NCBI GenBank assembly: GCA_049613665.1
Contig: JBMZCV010000168.1
Span: 1-10,945 of the forward strand
DNA: 10,945 bases
Direction: 5' to 3'
Origin: JBMZCV01 sp049613665
GTDB lineage: Bacteria > Bacteroidota > Bacteroidia > Chitinophagales > UBA2359
The translations under genes and the position numbers were made by a program. The notes beneath the pieces are model-generated. The model saw only the letters and a program-made list of their open reading frames with translations, was not told where the DNA came from and made no database searches. Below are positions 1 to 8,400 of the stretch, one piece after another. Within the stretch, counting starts at the first letter, position 1. Each line of letters opens with the position of its first letter.

Positions 1-1204
1 CTGTCAAACGTTCCACTACATCAAGCATATCTTTACGAGCATACTGATGATGACGCTTATCCATACGACCAAAGCGAACATGCGACAAGTTTTTTAGCCA
101 CTCAAAATAAGAAACTGTTACACCACCTGCATTTAGAAAAACATCTGGCAAAATCATAATTTTTTTCTTCAGCAAAATACTTTCTGCTTCAGCAGTAATT
201 GGGCCATTAGCCGCTTCTGCAATAATTTTTGCCTTGATTCTATCTGCATTACCTATATGAATAACACGCTCAATAGCTGCTGGTATCAAAATATCACATT
301 CCAACTCCAAAGCATCACTGCTATTTTCGATATTGACAGCACCTTCAAAATTAAGTATGCTACCTGTTTCTTTGCGATGTCTCATAACGGCTTCTATATC
401 CAAGCCTTTGCCCGTAGGGTCATAAATAGCACCTTCATACTCAGCCAAGCCGATAAGAATAGCACCATTTTCTTGAAAGATACGAGCAGAGTGATAGCCT
501 ACATTTCCCAAACCTTGAATAACAACTGTTTTGCCTTCAATGCCTGGTGTCAGTCCCAAAGCTTTCATGTCATCTTTGAAACTAACAGCTTCTCTCGTGC
601 CATAAAACACGCCTCGCCCTGTGGCTTCCACACGTCCACGAATACCAGATTGTGTAACGGGTTTTCCTGTCACGCAGCCATAAGCATCAATATTGTTTTG
701 ACTAAAAGTAAGGTAAGTATCCAAAATCCAAGCCATTTCACGGCCGCCTGTTCCATAATCTGGAGCAGGCACATCAATTGCAGGCCCGATAAAGTTCTTT
801 TTGATAAGTTCAGTAGTATATCGACGTGTAACTTTTTGCAACTGCCCTACTGTATAAGTACGAGGGTTAATTTTCAAACCACCTTTTGCACCGCCAAAAG
901 GCACATCAACAATAGCACATTTATAAGTCATCAAAGAAGCCAAAGCCATAACTTCATCTTGATTAACGTGTTCGCTATATCGAATACCACCCTTACAAGG
1001 CAATTTGTGATGACTATGCTGCACCCGATAAGCTTCAATTACTTGATAACTGTTGCCTACTTTTACGGGAAATCGCATTTGATATACGCTATTACAAGCT
1101 TTAATTTGGTCAAGCAAGCCTTTGTTGTGTTTCGTAACGCTTGCGGCTTTATCAAAGTAATGTTCCACACTTTGATTGAAAGACATTTCGTTTACTGCTG
1201 CCAT
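1..1204 (-). CDS. gdhA: Glu/Leu/Phe/Val dehydrogenase, glutamate dehydrogenase type (3' end cut by window)
   Basis: This enzyme catalyses reversible NAD(P)-dependent oxidative deamination of glutamate to 2-oxoglutarate and ammonia in the cytoplasm. I translated 401 residues without a stop. The start is the ATG at 1202-1204 (MAAVNEMSF), with a second Met at residue 7. Family landmarks are all present: substrate-binding KGGIR (Lys71), Lys95 in MTYKCA, catalytic Lys107 in PFGGAKGG, PAPDYGT with Asp149, and a Rossmann GLGNVG at 231-236. Glu255, at the likely end of the second Rossmann strand (GLAEYEG), is acidic, which suggests NAD(H) preference; this is inference. Family members are usually about 420-430 residues, so perhaps 20-30 C-terminal residues lie outside the window. 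Signature residues make a dehydrogenase certain. The glutamate assignment over leucine or phenylalanine rests on overall resemblance to Cytophagales GDH recalled from memory. Confidence 0.95.
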   Translation of the reverse strand, partial: MAAVNEMSFNQSVEHYFDKAASVTKHNKGLLDQIKACNSVYQMRFPVKVGNSYQVIEAYRVQHSHHKLPCKGGIRYSEHVNQDEVMALASLMTYKCAIVDVPFGGAKGGLKINPRTYTVGQLQKVTRRYTTELIKKNFIGPAIDVPAPDYGTGGREMAWILDTYLTFSQNNIDAYGCVTGKPVTQSGIRGRVEATGRGVFYGTREAVSFKDDMKALGLTPGIEGKTVVIQGLGNVGYHSARIFQENGAILIGLAEYEGAIYDPTGKGLDIEAVMRHRKETGSILNFEGAVNIENSSDALELECDILIPAAIERVIHIGNADRIKAKIIAEAANGPITAEAESILLKKKIMILPDVFLNAGGVTVSYFEWLKNLSHVRFGRMDKRHHQYARKDMLDVVERLT

Positions 1205-1302
1205 ATATTTGTATTTATTAACAAAATATAAAAATTATTTTTTTTACCCTAAGAAAACTAAAAAGAAATAAGCTATTTTAGTTTATTGCATTTTTTGTGC
1301 AT

Positions 1303-1310
1303 CAAAAATA
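1303..1310 (-). promoter_or_regulatory. candidate Bacteroidota -7 box for the dehydrogenase
   Basis: The minus strand reads TATTTTTG, an exact match to the Bacteroidota -7 consensus TAnnTTTG. A transcript starting just downstream would have a leader of about 90 nt before the dehydrogenase ATG. I could not find a clear -33 TTG at the expected 19-bp spacing, and such boxes arise by chance in DNA this AT-rich. Confidence 0.35.
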
Positions 1311-1572
1311 AGCAGATATAAAATGTTTCATAAAACATTAGAATTTGTTTAAATTTGAAAAAAGATACTAACTTTCATTATATTAGCATAATGTTAATAC
1401 TTAATGTGCCTTTTTTTCACAAAAATTCAATGAATAGGAATATTAAGGCAAAATTATAATTTTTTTTTTATTAGCGAAGCTAAAAGCAAAAATTTAGTGC
1501 CAAAAAAACTAAAAAAATGAACAAATGTTAGTTAGCCATTAAAAACTTAAATGCTTGACAGTTAGCGTCATA

Positions 1573-1601
1573 TGTTATTTTTTTTTTAAAAAAAAACAAC
1601 A
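1573..1601. terminator. possible T/A-run hairpin terminator after the lipoprotein gene
   Basis: Ten T (1578-1587) followed immediately by nine A (1588-1596) form a 9-bp stem. TGTT on one side and AACA on the other add four pairs beyond a bulge. It starts three bases past the stop codon of the minus-strand lipoprotein gene. The stem has almost no G-C pairs, so it is weak as an intrinsic terminator; it may simply be low-complexity DNA. Confidence 0.3.
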
Positions 1602-1603
1602 TT

Positions 1604-2026
1604 TTATTTTTCATCATCAATATCTATGCCTAGTTTTTCGAAGCGTTCAAATACCTTTGGGCATTTTTTGCGAATACTATTTTCTAGTTCTTTTTCCCAC
1701 TCTTCGTCATCTTCATGTTTTTCATACTTCTTCTGAAACTCTTCCATACACTCCAATAAGTGACCTGTTTGGCCAATGCCATCGCCAATAATTTCTAAAT
1801 AATCGGCAAAGTCTTTATCCTTTTGTGATTTGCCTTTGTCAATCACTTCGCTTATTGGTCGCAAACAATCACACATATCATTTGCAGCCTTATTATTGGT
1901 GCTTGTTGCGATATGTAAGCTTCCTATTTTGAGGTCGCCATTATTGGAACAAGAGCAAAAACAGACTGCCAAAAGAAAGAAAATCAGACTATTTTTAATT
2001 ATTGTGTTTGACATGGTCTTATACAT
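1604..2026 (-). CDS. small predicted lipoprotein with conserved-looking cysteine pattern, function unknown
   Basis: The 140-residue product has a lysine-poor but hydrophobic N-terminal segment (residues 10-25) ending in FCSC. Cys26 is therefore the probable lipidated residue, making it an envelope lipoprotein; the lipobox is imperfect (Phe at -3). The mature part carries CDC at 52-54, then Cys93 in LECMEEF and Cys122 in KKCPKVFERF, on predicted helices. The CxC...C...C layout resembles small Bacteroidota envelope proteins I recall as uncharacterised. A very acidic segment (about 103-115) follows the third cysteine. Translation could instead start at the in-frame Met5 (codon at 2012-2014), which leaves a more typical signal peptide. 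It is transcribed away from the divergent thioredoxin lipoprotein gene and has its own promoter candidate. I do not recognise a function. Confidence 0.75.
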   Translation of the reverse strand: MYKTMSNTIIKNSLIFFLLAVCFCSCSNNGDLKIGSLHIATSTNNKAANDMCDCLRPISEVIDKGKSQKDKDFADYLEIIGDGIGQTGHLLECMEEFQKKYEKHEDDEEWEKELENSIRKKCPKVFERFEKLGIDIDDEK

Positions 2027-2056
2027 TTTTTATGAGTGAAAAAAATAAACTGTTGG

Positions 2057-2064
2057 CAAATATA
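2057..2064 (-). promoter_or_regulatory. candidate Bacteroidota -7 box for the small lipoprotein
   Basis: The minus strand reads TATATTTG, an exact TAnnTTTG match, ending about 30 bp upstream of the lipoprotein start, so the leader would be short (about 25-35 nt). The -33 region has only a loose match (TTTA, from 2086-2089, spacing about 21 bp). Position and exact box make this the best promoter candidate in the window. Confidence 0.5.
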
Positions 2065-2262
2065 TAATACAACTTGTGACGCTCGTAAACTCATTTCGTT
2101 TTTTTTGCACAAACTGTTTTACAAAGCTCGACATTTGACAACTGTTATCTTTAACCGTTTTTGAGGCAAAAAAATTTCTTTTTACAGCTTTTTTTTTACT
2201 TTTTTTCATATTCATCGCTATTAATTCTCTTTTCGCACTTTACTTTTAGAAAATAGCTGAGG

Positions 2263-2370
2263 CATGTTATTTTTTACTGTTACTAAGATGGCCAATATTT
2301 GCAAATTTAATGGCCTTTTCAACTGAAAAATAGTATGTTTCCCTTGCCAAAAGGTGTTTTTTATTAAGCT
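2263..2370 (-). repeat. dispersed hairpin repeat, copy A
   Basis: The core at 2283-2370, read on the minus strand, aligns with 10083-10171 on the plus strand. I count 79 identities in 89 columns, with 9 mismatches and one gap. It includes a 15-base identical block AAACATACTATTTTT. Within it, 2290-2315 is an imperfect hairpin: GGCC arms around the 10-bp palindrome ATTTGCAAAT. Similarity continues more loosely to about 2263 (CATGTTATTTTT), a decayed form of the terminal inverted repeat seen intact in copy B. It lies between the divergent lipoprotein and thioredoxin genes, about 100 bp before the thioredoxin start. No open frame of note is inside. Confidence 0.85.
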
Positions 2371-2468
2371 GACAATTGTTATAAAAAATGCCTGAACTAT
2401 TGAAATTGAGAATAACTGTAAAATCTAACTATTTTCTCAAATTGTTTGAGTATTTTTTCAAAAAAAAC

Positions 2469-2966
2469 ATGAAACAAAAGCATATAAAAAAAATAATTTT
2501 AATTCATTCATTTTTATTCTGGGGAGCTTGCCAATTTTCAGCACCTACAACAGAGCAAAAACAAGTACCAACACTTTCGCCAACAACAACGCAAAAAGCA
2601 AAAGCAAAACAGCCTATTTCTTTTATGGAAACAAGCCTTGATGATGCTTTAAAATTGGCTCAAAAAAGCGATAAAATCGTTTTTGTAGATGTTTATACAA
2701 ATTGGTGTAAACCTTGCAAAGAGATGGATAAATTTGTGTTTAGCGATGCTAAAGTAGGCAACTTTTTTAACAAAAATTTTGTCAATTACAAATTAAATGC
2801 CCAAACGCCGACAAATAAAAAAATAGCACGCAAGTATGGAGTATCCGCTTATCCAACTTTGATTTTTGTAGATAAAAATGGTGAAGCTTTGCTATCTAGC
2901 ATGGGTTATATAGATGCAGAAATGTTGTTGGAATATGCAAAAGAAATATTGGCAGAACAACAGTAA
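2469..2966 (+). CDS. thioredoxin-fold lipoprotein (Thioredoxin_7-like)
   Basis: I place the start at the ATG at 2469, giving 165 residues: a basic start (MKQKHIKK), a hydrophobic core, and WGAC with Cys21 as the probable lipidated residue. An upstream ATG at 2388 would add 27 residues with no signal character. Residues 25-48 form a Thr/Pro/Lys-rich linker, and 50-165 a thioredoxin fold. Redox site WCKPC is at 79-83 and the cis-proline loop SAYPT has Pro129. The EMDKFVFSD segment after the active site resembles the Thioredoxin_7/DUF255-type group rather than classical TrxA. Likely role: a membrane-anchored thiol-disulfide reductase in the periplasm, perhaps handling envelope protein disulfides or cytochrome maturation; the exact substrate is unknown. 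It is the only plus-strand gene here and stands alone, converging on the metalloprotease gene. Confidence 0.85.
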   Translation: MKQKHIKKIILIHSFLFWGACQFSAPTTEQKQVPTLSPTTTQKAKAKQPISFMETSLDDALKLAQKSDKIVFVDVYTNWCKPCKEMDKFVFSDAKVGNFFNKNFVNYKLNAQTPTNKKIARKYGVSAYPTLIFVDKNGEALLSSMGYIDAEMLLEYAKEILAEQQ

Positions 2967-2975
2967 ATAAAAAAA

Positions 2976-3011
2976 GGCACTATCACTACTAATTGAAGTA
3001 GCGATAGTGCC
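2976..3011. terminator. bidirectional intrinsic terminator between convergent genes
   Basis: GGCACTATCACTACT at 2976-2990 pairs with AGTAGCGATAGTGCC at 2997-3011 around a 6-nt loop: 15 base pairs with a single mismatch. On the minus strand the stem is followed by a run of seven U, an ideal intrinsic terminator for the metalloprotease gene. On the plus strand it lies 9 bp after the thioredoxin stop, but the trailing tract (AATAAATTTT) is weaker. Confidence 0.9.
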
Positions 3012-3045
3012 AATAAATTTTATAGGTTATTTACCTACTCATTGT

Positions 3046-5097
3046 CTATTTGATAATATTCAATTTTGAAACCGAACGCTCTGTACCATTAGTTACTTCA
3101 ACAAAGTAGTAACCGCTATCTAATTGTGTTGTATTCAATTCTACTTCATTTGTCAAGCCAGCAGCTTCATGTTGAGCAGAAATGATAGTACGTCCAGCAA
3201 GGTCAAGTATTCTAACTTGAGCTAAACCTTCAGTAGATGTTGTAAAGCTAACTGTTACTTTGTCAGTAGCAGGATTTGGATATACGTTGCTAGAAAGTGT
3301 AGCTGCATCTTCAAATAAGTCGAAAGCGTCAGTAGCTTGTCCAAGACGAGCAGAACCAGCAGTTGAAAACTCACCAACAGGTTGTACCCAGTCAGTCCAA
3401 GTACCATCACACAATACTCTTACAGAAAATTGGTAATCAGTATTAGGTTGAATACCACTTGTGAAAGTACGGAAGTTAGTAGTTTGTTGTGGGAATGTTT
3501 TCCAATTACCACCAGTTTTGCGACCTGCTAATTGATAAGCTTGAGCATCTGCTTGAGCGTCCCATTGTAATGTTACACCAGAAGACGTAAAATCTACTGC
3601 TTCTAAGCCAGTAGCCATACCACAAGAAGTAGCACATGGCGCGCAGTCAGCACCACCACAGTCAACACCTGTTTCAGAACCATTCATAATGCCATCGTTA
3701 CAGGTTGGACCATTACCACCAATACAGAAGTTAGTTGTTTCGCTAGCTGCAAATTCACTACCAGAAGCCAAAGTAGTAGCAGCAGTTACAAGGTAAGAAC
3801 CGTTACCATATTGACAACACATACCGTCACCATATGAATCATTCATTGTAAAGTCATAACAACCATCATTCAAACAAACATCAACATTTACTACTTCTCC
3901 ATTTGTGTCATCTGTGTAAGGACCGCCAGAAGCTACTGTTGCACCTGATGCATTAGTAATTGCCCAAGAAGTTTCAGAACCATAGTTGTCAAGTGTAATG
4001 CTTACGTTTACGTTTGTACCAAAACAAGGACAAGGCTCGCAATCAGCACCACCACAGTCAACACCTGTTTCAGAACCATTCATAATACCATCGTCACAAG
4101 TAGGTAGTGGGCCAGCATTGCCACAGCCATTAGAGTTTAATAAACTTGCTCTAAAACCACCGTTAGCAAACAAAGATTGCATACGAGATTTTTGACCAGC
4201 AGTAAACAAGTTCATACAAGAGTCATCAGAATAATCCATATAGTTTTGAACCATATCAGTAGAGTTACAAGAAGTGTGTCCTGTTGCACAGCCATAGTTT
4301 GCTGCATCAGAAGTTGGTGTATCATTTACCAAGTCATCAGCATTACAGTTACCGTCGCCCCAGATGTGGCGTAAGTTTAACCAGTGACCTACCTCGTGAG
4401 TTGTCGTACGACCACCATCAAAAGGAGCAGATACATAACCTGTTGTACCAAAATATTGAGGCGACATTACTACACCGTCAGTAGAAGCACTACCACCAGG
4501 GAATTGTGCATATCCTAAGATACCACCACCAATATTACATATCCACATATTCAAGTATTCACCTGCTGGCCAAGCATTAACACCACCATTAGAAGCAGAC
4601 TTCATAGCATCGTTAGTACCCCAAGAAGTTGTGTTAGATGACTTTCTAGTGATACCTGTTGTAGGATTTCCATTAGGATCAACAGAAGCTAAACAAAACT
4701 CTATTTCAGTATCAGCAGCTTGTGACCAAGTGTTGTTTGCATCAGAGTTTAATCTTCTAAAGTCATCATTCAATACTTGCATTTGCGATTGAATTTGAGC
4801 TTCGCTGATGTTTTCGTTAGAGTTACTATATATAATGTGAACAACAGTAGGAATAGTCACAACTGCACGGTCAGCCGTTTGGCCTGTTGCAATCATTTCT
4901 TGTGTGTGTCGCTCTACTGCTTCCATAGACAACTCAAGGCTAGGATTAGCAGCCATTTTTTGTTCTAATACGTCCATAGCTGAACAATTACGAACAGTTG
5001 CAGTTTGTCCCCAAATAGTGTTTGTTGAAGACATTAACACTAAACTACATAGTGCAAGTTTGAATAAATTTTTAATTCTCATAAAAGTGTTATACAT
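3046..5097 (-). CDS. secreted M43-family (pappalysin/cytophagalysin-like) metalloprotease with type IX secretion tail
   Basis: The 683-residue product begins with a signal peptide (about 6-30, ending IWGQ). An in-frame Met6 (codon 5080-5082) is an equally good start. The protease domain (about 80-325) has zinc-binding HEVGHWLNLRH at 234-244, with His234, His238 and His244 as ligands and Glu235 as catalytic base. A Met-turn region follows around YMDYSDDSCM (286-295). Asn241 replaces the usual Gly of HExxHxxGxxH, a change I associate with Bacteroidota members. Next come a Cys-rich motif (about 333-358), a beta-sandwich-like domain with GCY and SYGDGMCC (about 360-458), a second near-identical Cys-rich motif (465-490), a fibronectin type III-like domain (about 493-579), and a Por/type IX sorting tail (about 600-683, starting at VYPNPATDKV). 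Likely exported by the type IX system as an extracellular or surface protease. The gene looks less AT-rich than its neighbours, possibly reflecting high expression. Confidence 0.93.
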   Translation of the reverse strand: MYNTFMRIKNLFKLALCSLVLMSSTNTIWGQTATVRNCSAMDVLEQKMAANPSLELSMEAVERHTQEMIATGQTADRAVVTIPTVVHIIYSNSNENISEAQIQSQMQVLNDDFRRLNSDANNTWSQAADTEIEFCLASVDPNGNPTTGITRKSSNTTSWGTNDAMKSASNGGVNAWPAGEYLNMWICNIGGGILGYAQFPGGSASTDGVVMSPQYFGTTGYVSAPFDGGRTTTHEVGHWLNLRHIWGDGNCNADDLVNDTPTSDAANYGCATGHTSCNSTDMVQNYMDYSDDSCMNLFTAGQKSRMQSLFANGGFRASLLNSNGCGNAGPLPTCDDGIMNGSETGVDCGGADCEPCPCFGTNVNVSITLDNYGSETSWAITNASGATVASGGPYTDDTNGEVVNVDVCLNDGCYDFTMNDSYGDGMCCQYGNGSYLVTAATTLASGSEFAASETTNFCIGGNGPTCNDGIMNGSETGVDCGGADCAPCATSCGMATGLEAVDFTSSGVTLQWDAQADAQAYQLAGRKTGGNWKTFPQQTTNFRTFTSGIQPNTDYQFSVRVLCDGTWTDWVQPVGEFSTAGSARLGQATDAFDLFEDAATLSSNVYPNPATDKVTVSFTTSTEGLAQVRILDLAGRTIISAQHEAAGLTNEVELNTTQLDSGYYFVEVTNGTERSVSKLNIIK
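3644..3697 (-). repeat. intragenic 54-bp direct repeat, copy 1
   Basis: This is the second Cys-rich motif of the metalloprotease (core DGIMNGSETGVDCGGADC, residues 467-484). It matches 4040-4093 at 52 of 54 bases, in the same orientation, 396 bp away. Both differences are G/A transitions. Confidence 0.9.
4040..4093 (-). repeat. intragenic 54-bp direct repeat, copy 2
   Basis: This is the first Cys-rich motif of the metalloprotease (residues 336-353). Its near-identity with 3644-3697 even at synonymous positions implies recent duplication or ongoing gene conversion within the gene. The intervening beta-sandwich module could be lost by recombination between the copies. Confidence 0.9.
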
Positions 5098-5431
5098 TTA
5101 AAAAAATACTGAAAATAAAGAGAAAGTGTGTTTTTAAATTTGAGTGTTTATCTATTAAGTCGCAATTTAAGGCTTTTCGTTACCTTTTTTTTCATTAAAA
5201 AGCAGTTTTTTATTAATAAATACACCTTATTTTTAAGTTTCTTTTTTTTGCAATATTTATATTTTAAAATGAACTAAAAAACAACAACAATTAATTTAAT
5301 AATATTTAAATTTGTATTACTCTTTTTATAAATGAATTAAATATTATTAAAAAACAACTTATTTCTAAATAAAAAAATGAAAGCTATTAAAAAAAGCATA
5401 CAGTAAACTAAATAGCTATTATTATTAAGTT
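5098..5431. other. gene-free AT-rich spacer upstream of the metalloprotease
   Basis: These 334 bp separate the 3' end of the TPR-CHAT gene from the 5' end of the metalloprotease, both on the minus strand. I found no coding region and no exact TAnnTTTG box oriented toward the metalloprotease, so its promoter is not identified. The main structure is the inverted repeat listed separately. The gap argues against co-transcription of the two proteases but does not exclude it. Confidence 0.6.
5295..5351. repeat. perfect 15-bp inverted repeat, A/T only
   Basis: TTTAATAATATTTAA at 5295-5309 is the exact reverse complement of TTAAATATTATTAAA at 5337-5351, with a 27-nt loop. It lies about 80 bp past the TPR-CHAT stop codon and 190 bp before the metalloprotease ORF. 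It could be an mRNA 3'-end stem-loop, a cruciform or a regulator site. Chance is a real alternative because the arms contain only A and T. Confidence 0.5.
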
Positions 5432-8400
5432 TTAAACACCAATAAGCACAAAACCAGCCCAAGATAATGGCGTACTATTTTTTTGCTTGATGAGATGTAG
5501 TTTAGCTTTTCGTAGAGCTTGTGCATAGTTTTTACCTGCTACAATGTCTTGATAAAAAATTTGTGTGAGTTCAAAAGAAGGTCGGTCATATACTTTAAAT
5601 AATGTAAAAACGATGTTGGAAACACCTGCATACAAGAAGCCACGATTAATTGTCATCATACCTTCTCCTTTCACAAGATTTCCAATGCCGCTTTCGCAAC
5701 TACTCAATACCATTAGGTCAGTTTTGAGGTCGAGATGATAGGCATCTGAAATATGAAAAACAGCATTTTCTTTGAAAGTTTCTCCTTTTTCGGGGTGAAA
5801 AATAATGCCAGACAAACTAGGTTCTTTTTTATTGAGCAAGCCATGTGCTGCTACATGCACATATTTATGATTGCCTATATATTTTAGAAAATTTGTTTTT
5901 GAAGCTGTTCCATGAAACAAGGTTTGTGCCGAAATTCCTTCCTTTTTAAATAACAAGCTGATATTGTGGACTTCGTGTTTCGAATAAATCAACTCTTGAT
6001 ATTTTTTATTATACAACTGTAAAGTTTCTTTCAACTTTTCGTTATTACTTGTTTCAATGGGTATCAAATCGGGAGCGGACTTATATAAATGCTTGGTATA
6101 TACGGGAGCAAAACCAATAAAACTTTCTGTCAAAAATGAGCGAGTAGCCTGCCGTTTTGAAGTATAATAAAACAAGGTAGCTGAATAATGATAGCTAATA
6201 TTAAAATATTTTATCAAATAAGGAAGCGTTGTATAAGGAGTTTGCTTTTTCATTTTCTGACACAAAAACGGCTCAAAAGGAACATGAGCCAACTCGTCGT
6301 CAGGTATGATAATAAGATTTTTATTGATTTCGGTTTCAGAAACAAGATTATCGTTTGGCAAGGCATTGCCCAAAATAGGCTGTAAAAGCAACTCATATAA
6401 ACTGTAAGCATAGCCAATAAATGCTTTTCTACTCACATCTTCAATTGTTTCGTTGAAATCTTCGATAAGCTGTGTAAAATGGCTAGGCTGAGTTATTTTT
6501 TTGACAGAAAACTTATTTTTTTGAATAGAAAATATAATAATATCTCTTTCGCCAATAAAATAACTAATTAGATATGTATTGACACCCAAAATATTTTGCA
6601 AATCTGATATTGAGACAGATTTAATGCGATATTTAAGATTATAATATTCTGTATATTCATTTTCGAGTTGTGATACAAAAGTCTGATATTGTTGATTGAG
6701 GCTAAAGTGTCGTTCTTGAAATTGTTTAATTTTATTGCCATCTGCTTTTTCACCCTTGCTTTTTTCATTATTAATATGTTTATCCAAATTAGTCAAGTCT
6801 TTTCGCAATATTTGCTCTTGCTCAATCAAGGCAGGCGGTATTTTGCTCTTTGCCTTTGCTTCGGCATCTTTCAAATGACTAAATAAAACAATGCCTTTGC
6901 CTTTTTCCGAACAATAAAACGCCTGTCGCAAGTAGGCTTCATCTTTTGAATGGTCGTATAATTCTAAAGCTAATAAAATAATTTGTTCGTAGATAGGCAC
7001 TACTTTTTGCCCTAACATTAATTTTGAACCTTCTGCCTTATAGCCTTGCATAATTTGGTCAATCAATTCGCCAGCTAACAGATAAGTTTCAAAAGCCATT
7101 TTTAGATTAAGCTCTTTTTCCTTATTGTTTTGATAATACAAATGTGTAAAAATCTCTGCTTTTAGTTGCAAATTTTTCAATAAACTCAACGCAGAAGAAT
7201 AAGACTCTAACTTAGGATTGTCATAAACATAAATATTATTATAATCTATAACCAATGTCATTAAGGCTTTCTGCACATAATTGAGTGCTTTGGTCGTATC
7301 TTTTTGCTCAAAATAATAGCTTGCCAAATTGCTATAACTTGATGCAACTTCAGGGTGATATTTTCCAAAAACTTGAATTCGAATATTCAATGCTTTTTGA
7401 TTATAACTTAAAGCTCGCCTATAATTTTGCAAGCTACCATAGCAAGTTGCCATATTGCTATATACCAAAGCAATATTTGGATGTGTATGATTGTCGTAGC
7501 TTTGCTTCCATATCTCAAGTGCTTTTTGAAAATAATTTAAAGCAACTTCATATGATTTTTTTTCAAAATAACAAGTGCCAATAGTATTGTAGCTATGCCC
7601 TAAAATAGGATTGTGTGCCGTAAAAATGCGATTTGCAATAGCTTCTGCTTTTTTGCAATAATCCAAAGCTTTATCAAAATCTTGTTGTCCAATATAAGTA
7701 TGTCCCATGTTATTATAGCCTGTCACTACCGAATGGTGGTCTTCGCCAAAATTTTGTAACCGAATAGCAATCGTTTTGTCTAAATACAATAACACATTCT
7801 CGTAGTCGCCTTCATAATAATAACAAGATGATATATGTGAGTAGCTTGTCGCCAAATCTGGGTGAAAACTATCTAGCTTTTCTTCTCTGATGTTCAAAGC
7901 TTTTAAAAAATAGTTTAACGCCTCAGAATAATTGGCTGTTCGTAAATAAAGTTGTCCAATATTTGTATAGCTTTCAGCAACCAATATATGCTCTTCATCA
8001 AAAATATACAATCTATATTTTAAGGCACTTTCCAAATAAATAAAAGCCTGTTCATATTCGCCCTTATCGCTCAAATAAGTGCCTATTCGATGATAGCAAG
8101 CAGCAGTCAAAGGGTGTGTTTTTCCAAATATTTGCAACAAAATATCAAGTGCCAAATAAGCATATTCTAAGGCTTTGCTTTGTTCTCCTTTTTCTATCCA
8201 TATTTCGCTGATAAAATTGTAAGTTTGTGCTACCTTTTCATGTTCATAGCCTACATTTTTTAGCCAAATATGCAAAGCCTTTTCTTGATATTCTAATGCT
8301 TTGTCATGTTGTCCTTTTTTAAAAAAACATAAACCTAAACTATTGTTGCTTGAACCAATATAAGCATTGTGTGGCGAAAAAAGCTGTAAGCGTAAAGCCA

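Larger units (their letters stand above)
1205..1603. other. gene-free AT-rich spacer
   Basis: This 399-bp stretch is extremely AT-rich with many homopolymer A and T runs. I see no credible coding region in it: the open frames are shadows of flanking genes or low complexity. It holds a candidate promoter for the dehydrogenase, a short perfect dyad at 1322-1339 (AATGTTT-CATA-AAACATT, 7-bp arms, 4-nt loop), and a T/A hairpin next to the end of the lipoprotein gene. The dyad lies just upstream of the promoter box, so it could be an operator, but nothing else supports that. Confidence 0.6.

Noticed and set aside
257..1231. 324-codon plus-strand open frame
   Set aside because: It runs antisense across the dehydrogenase gene, whose minus-strand translation carries every family motif. 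The plus-strand product has no recognisable features.
2030..2215. 61-residue Lys-rich minus-strand frame upstream of the small lipoprotein
   Set aside because: The composition just mirrors A-rich DNA, it contains the best promoter box of the window, and it has no recognisable motif. A real short peptide cannot be fully excluded.
2388..2468. 27-codon upstream extension of the thioredoxin gene
   Set aside because: It has no signal-peptide character and would bury the basic and hydrophobic lipoprotein signal that starts at the ATG at 2469.
5303..5315. Plus-strand TAAATTTG matching the promoter consensus
   Set aside because: No plus-strand gene follows it, and such matches are expected by chance in this AT-rich spacer.
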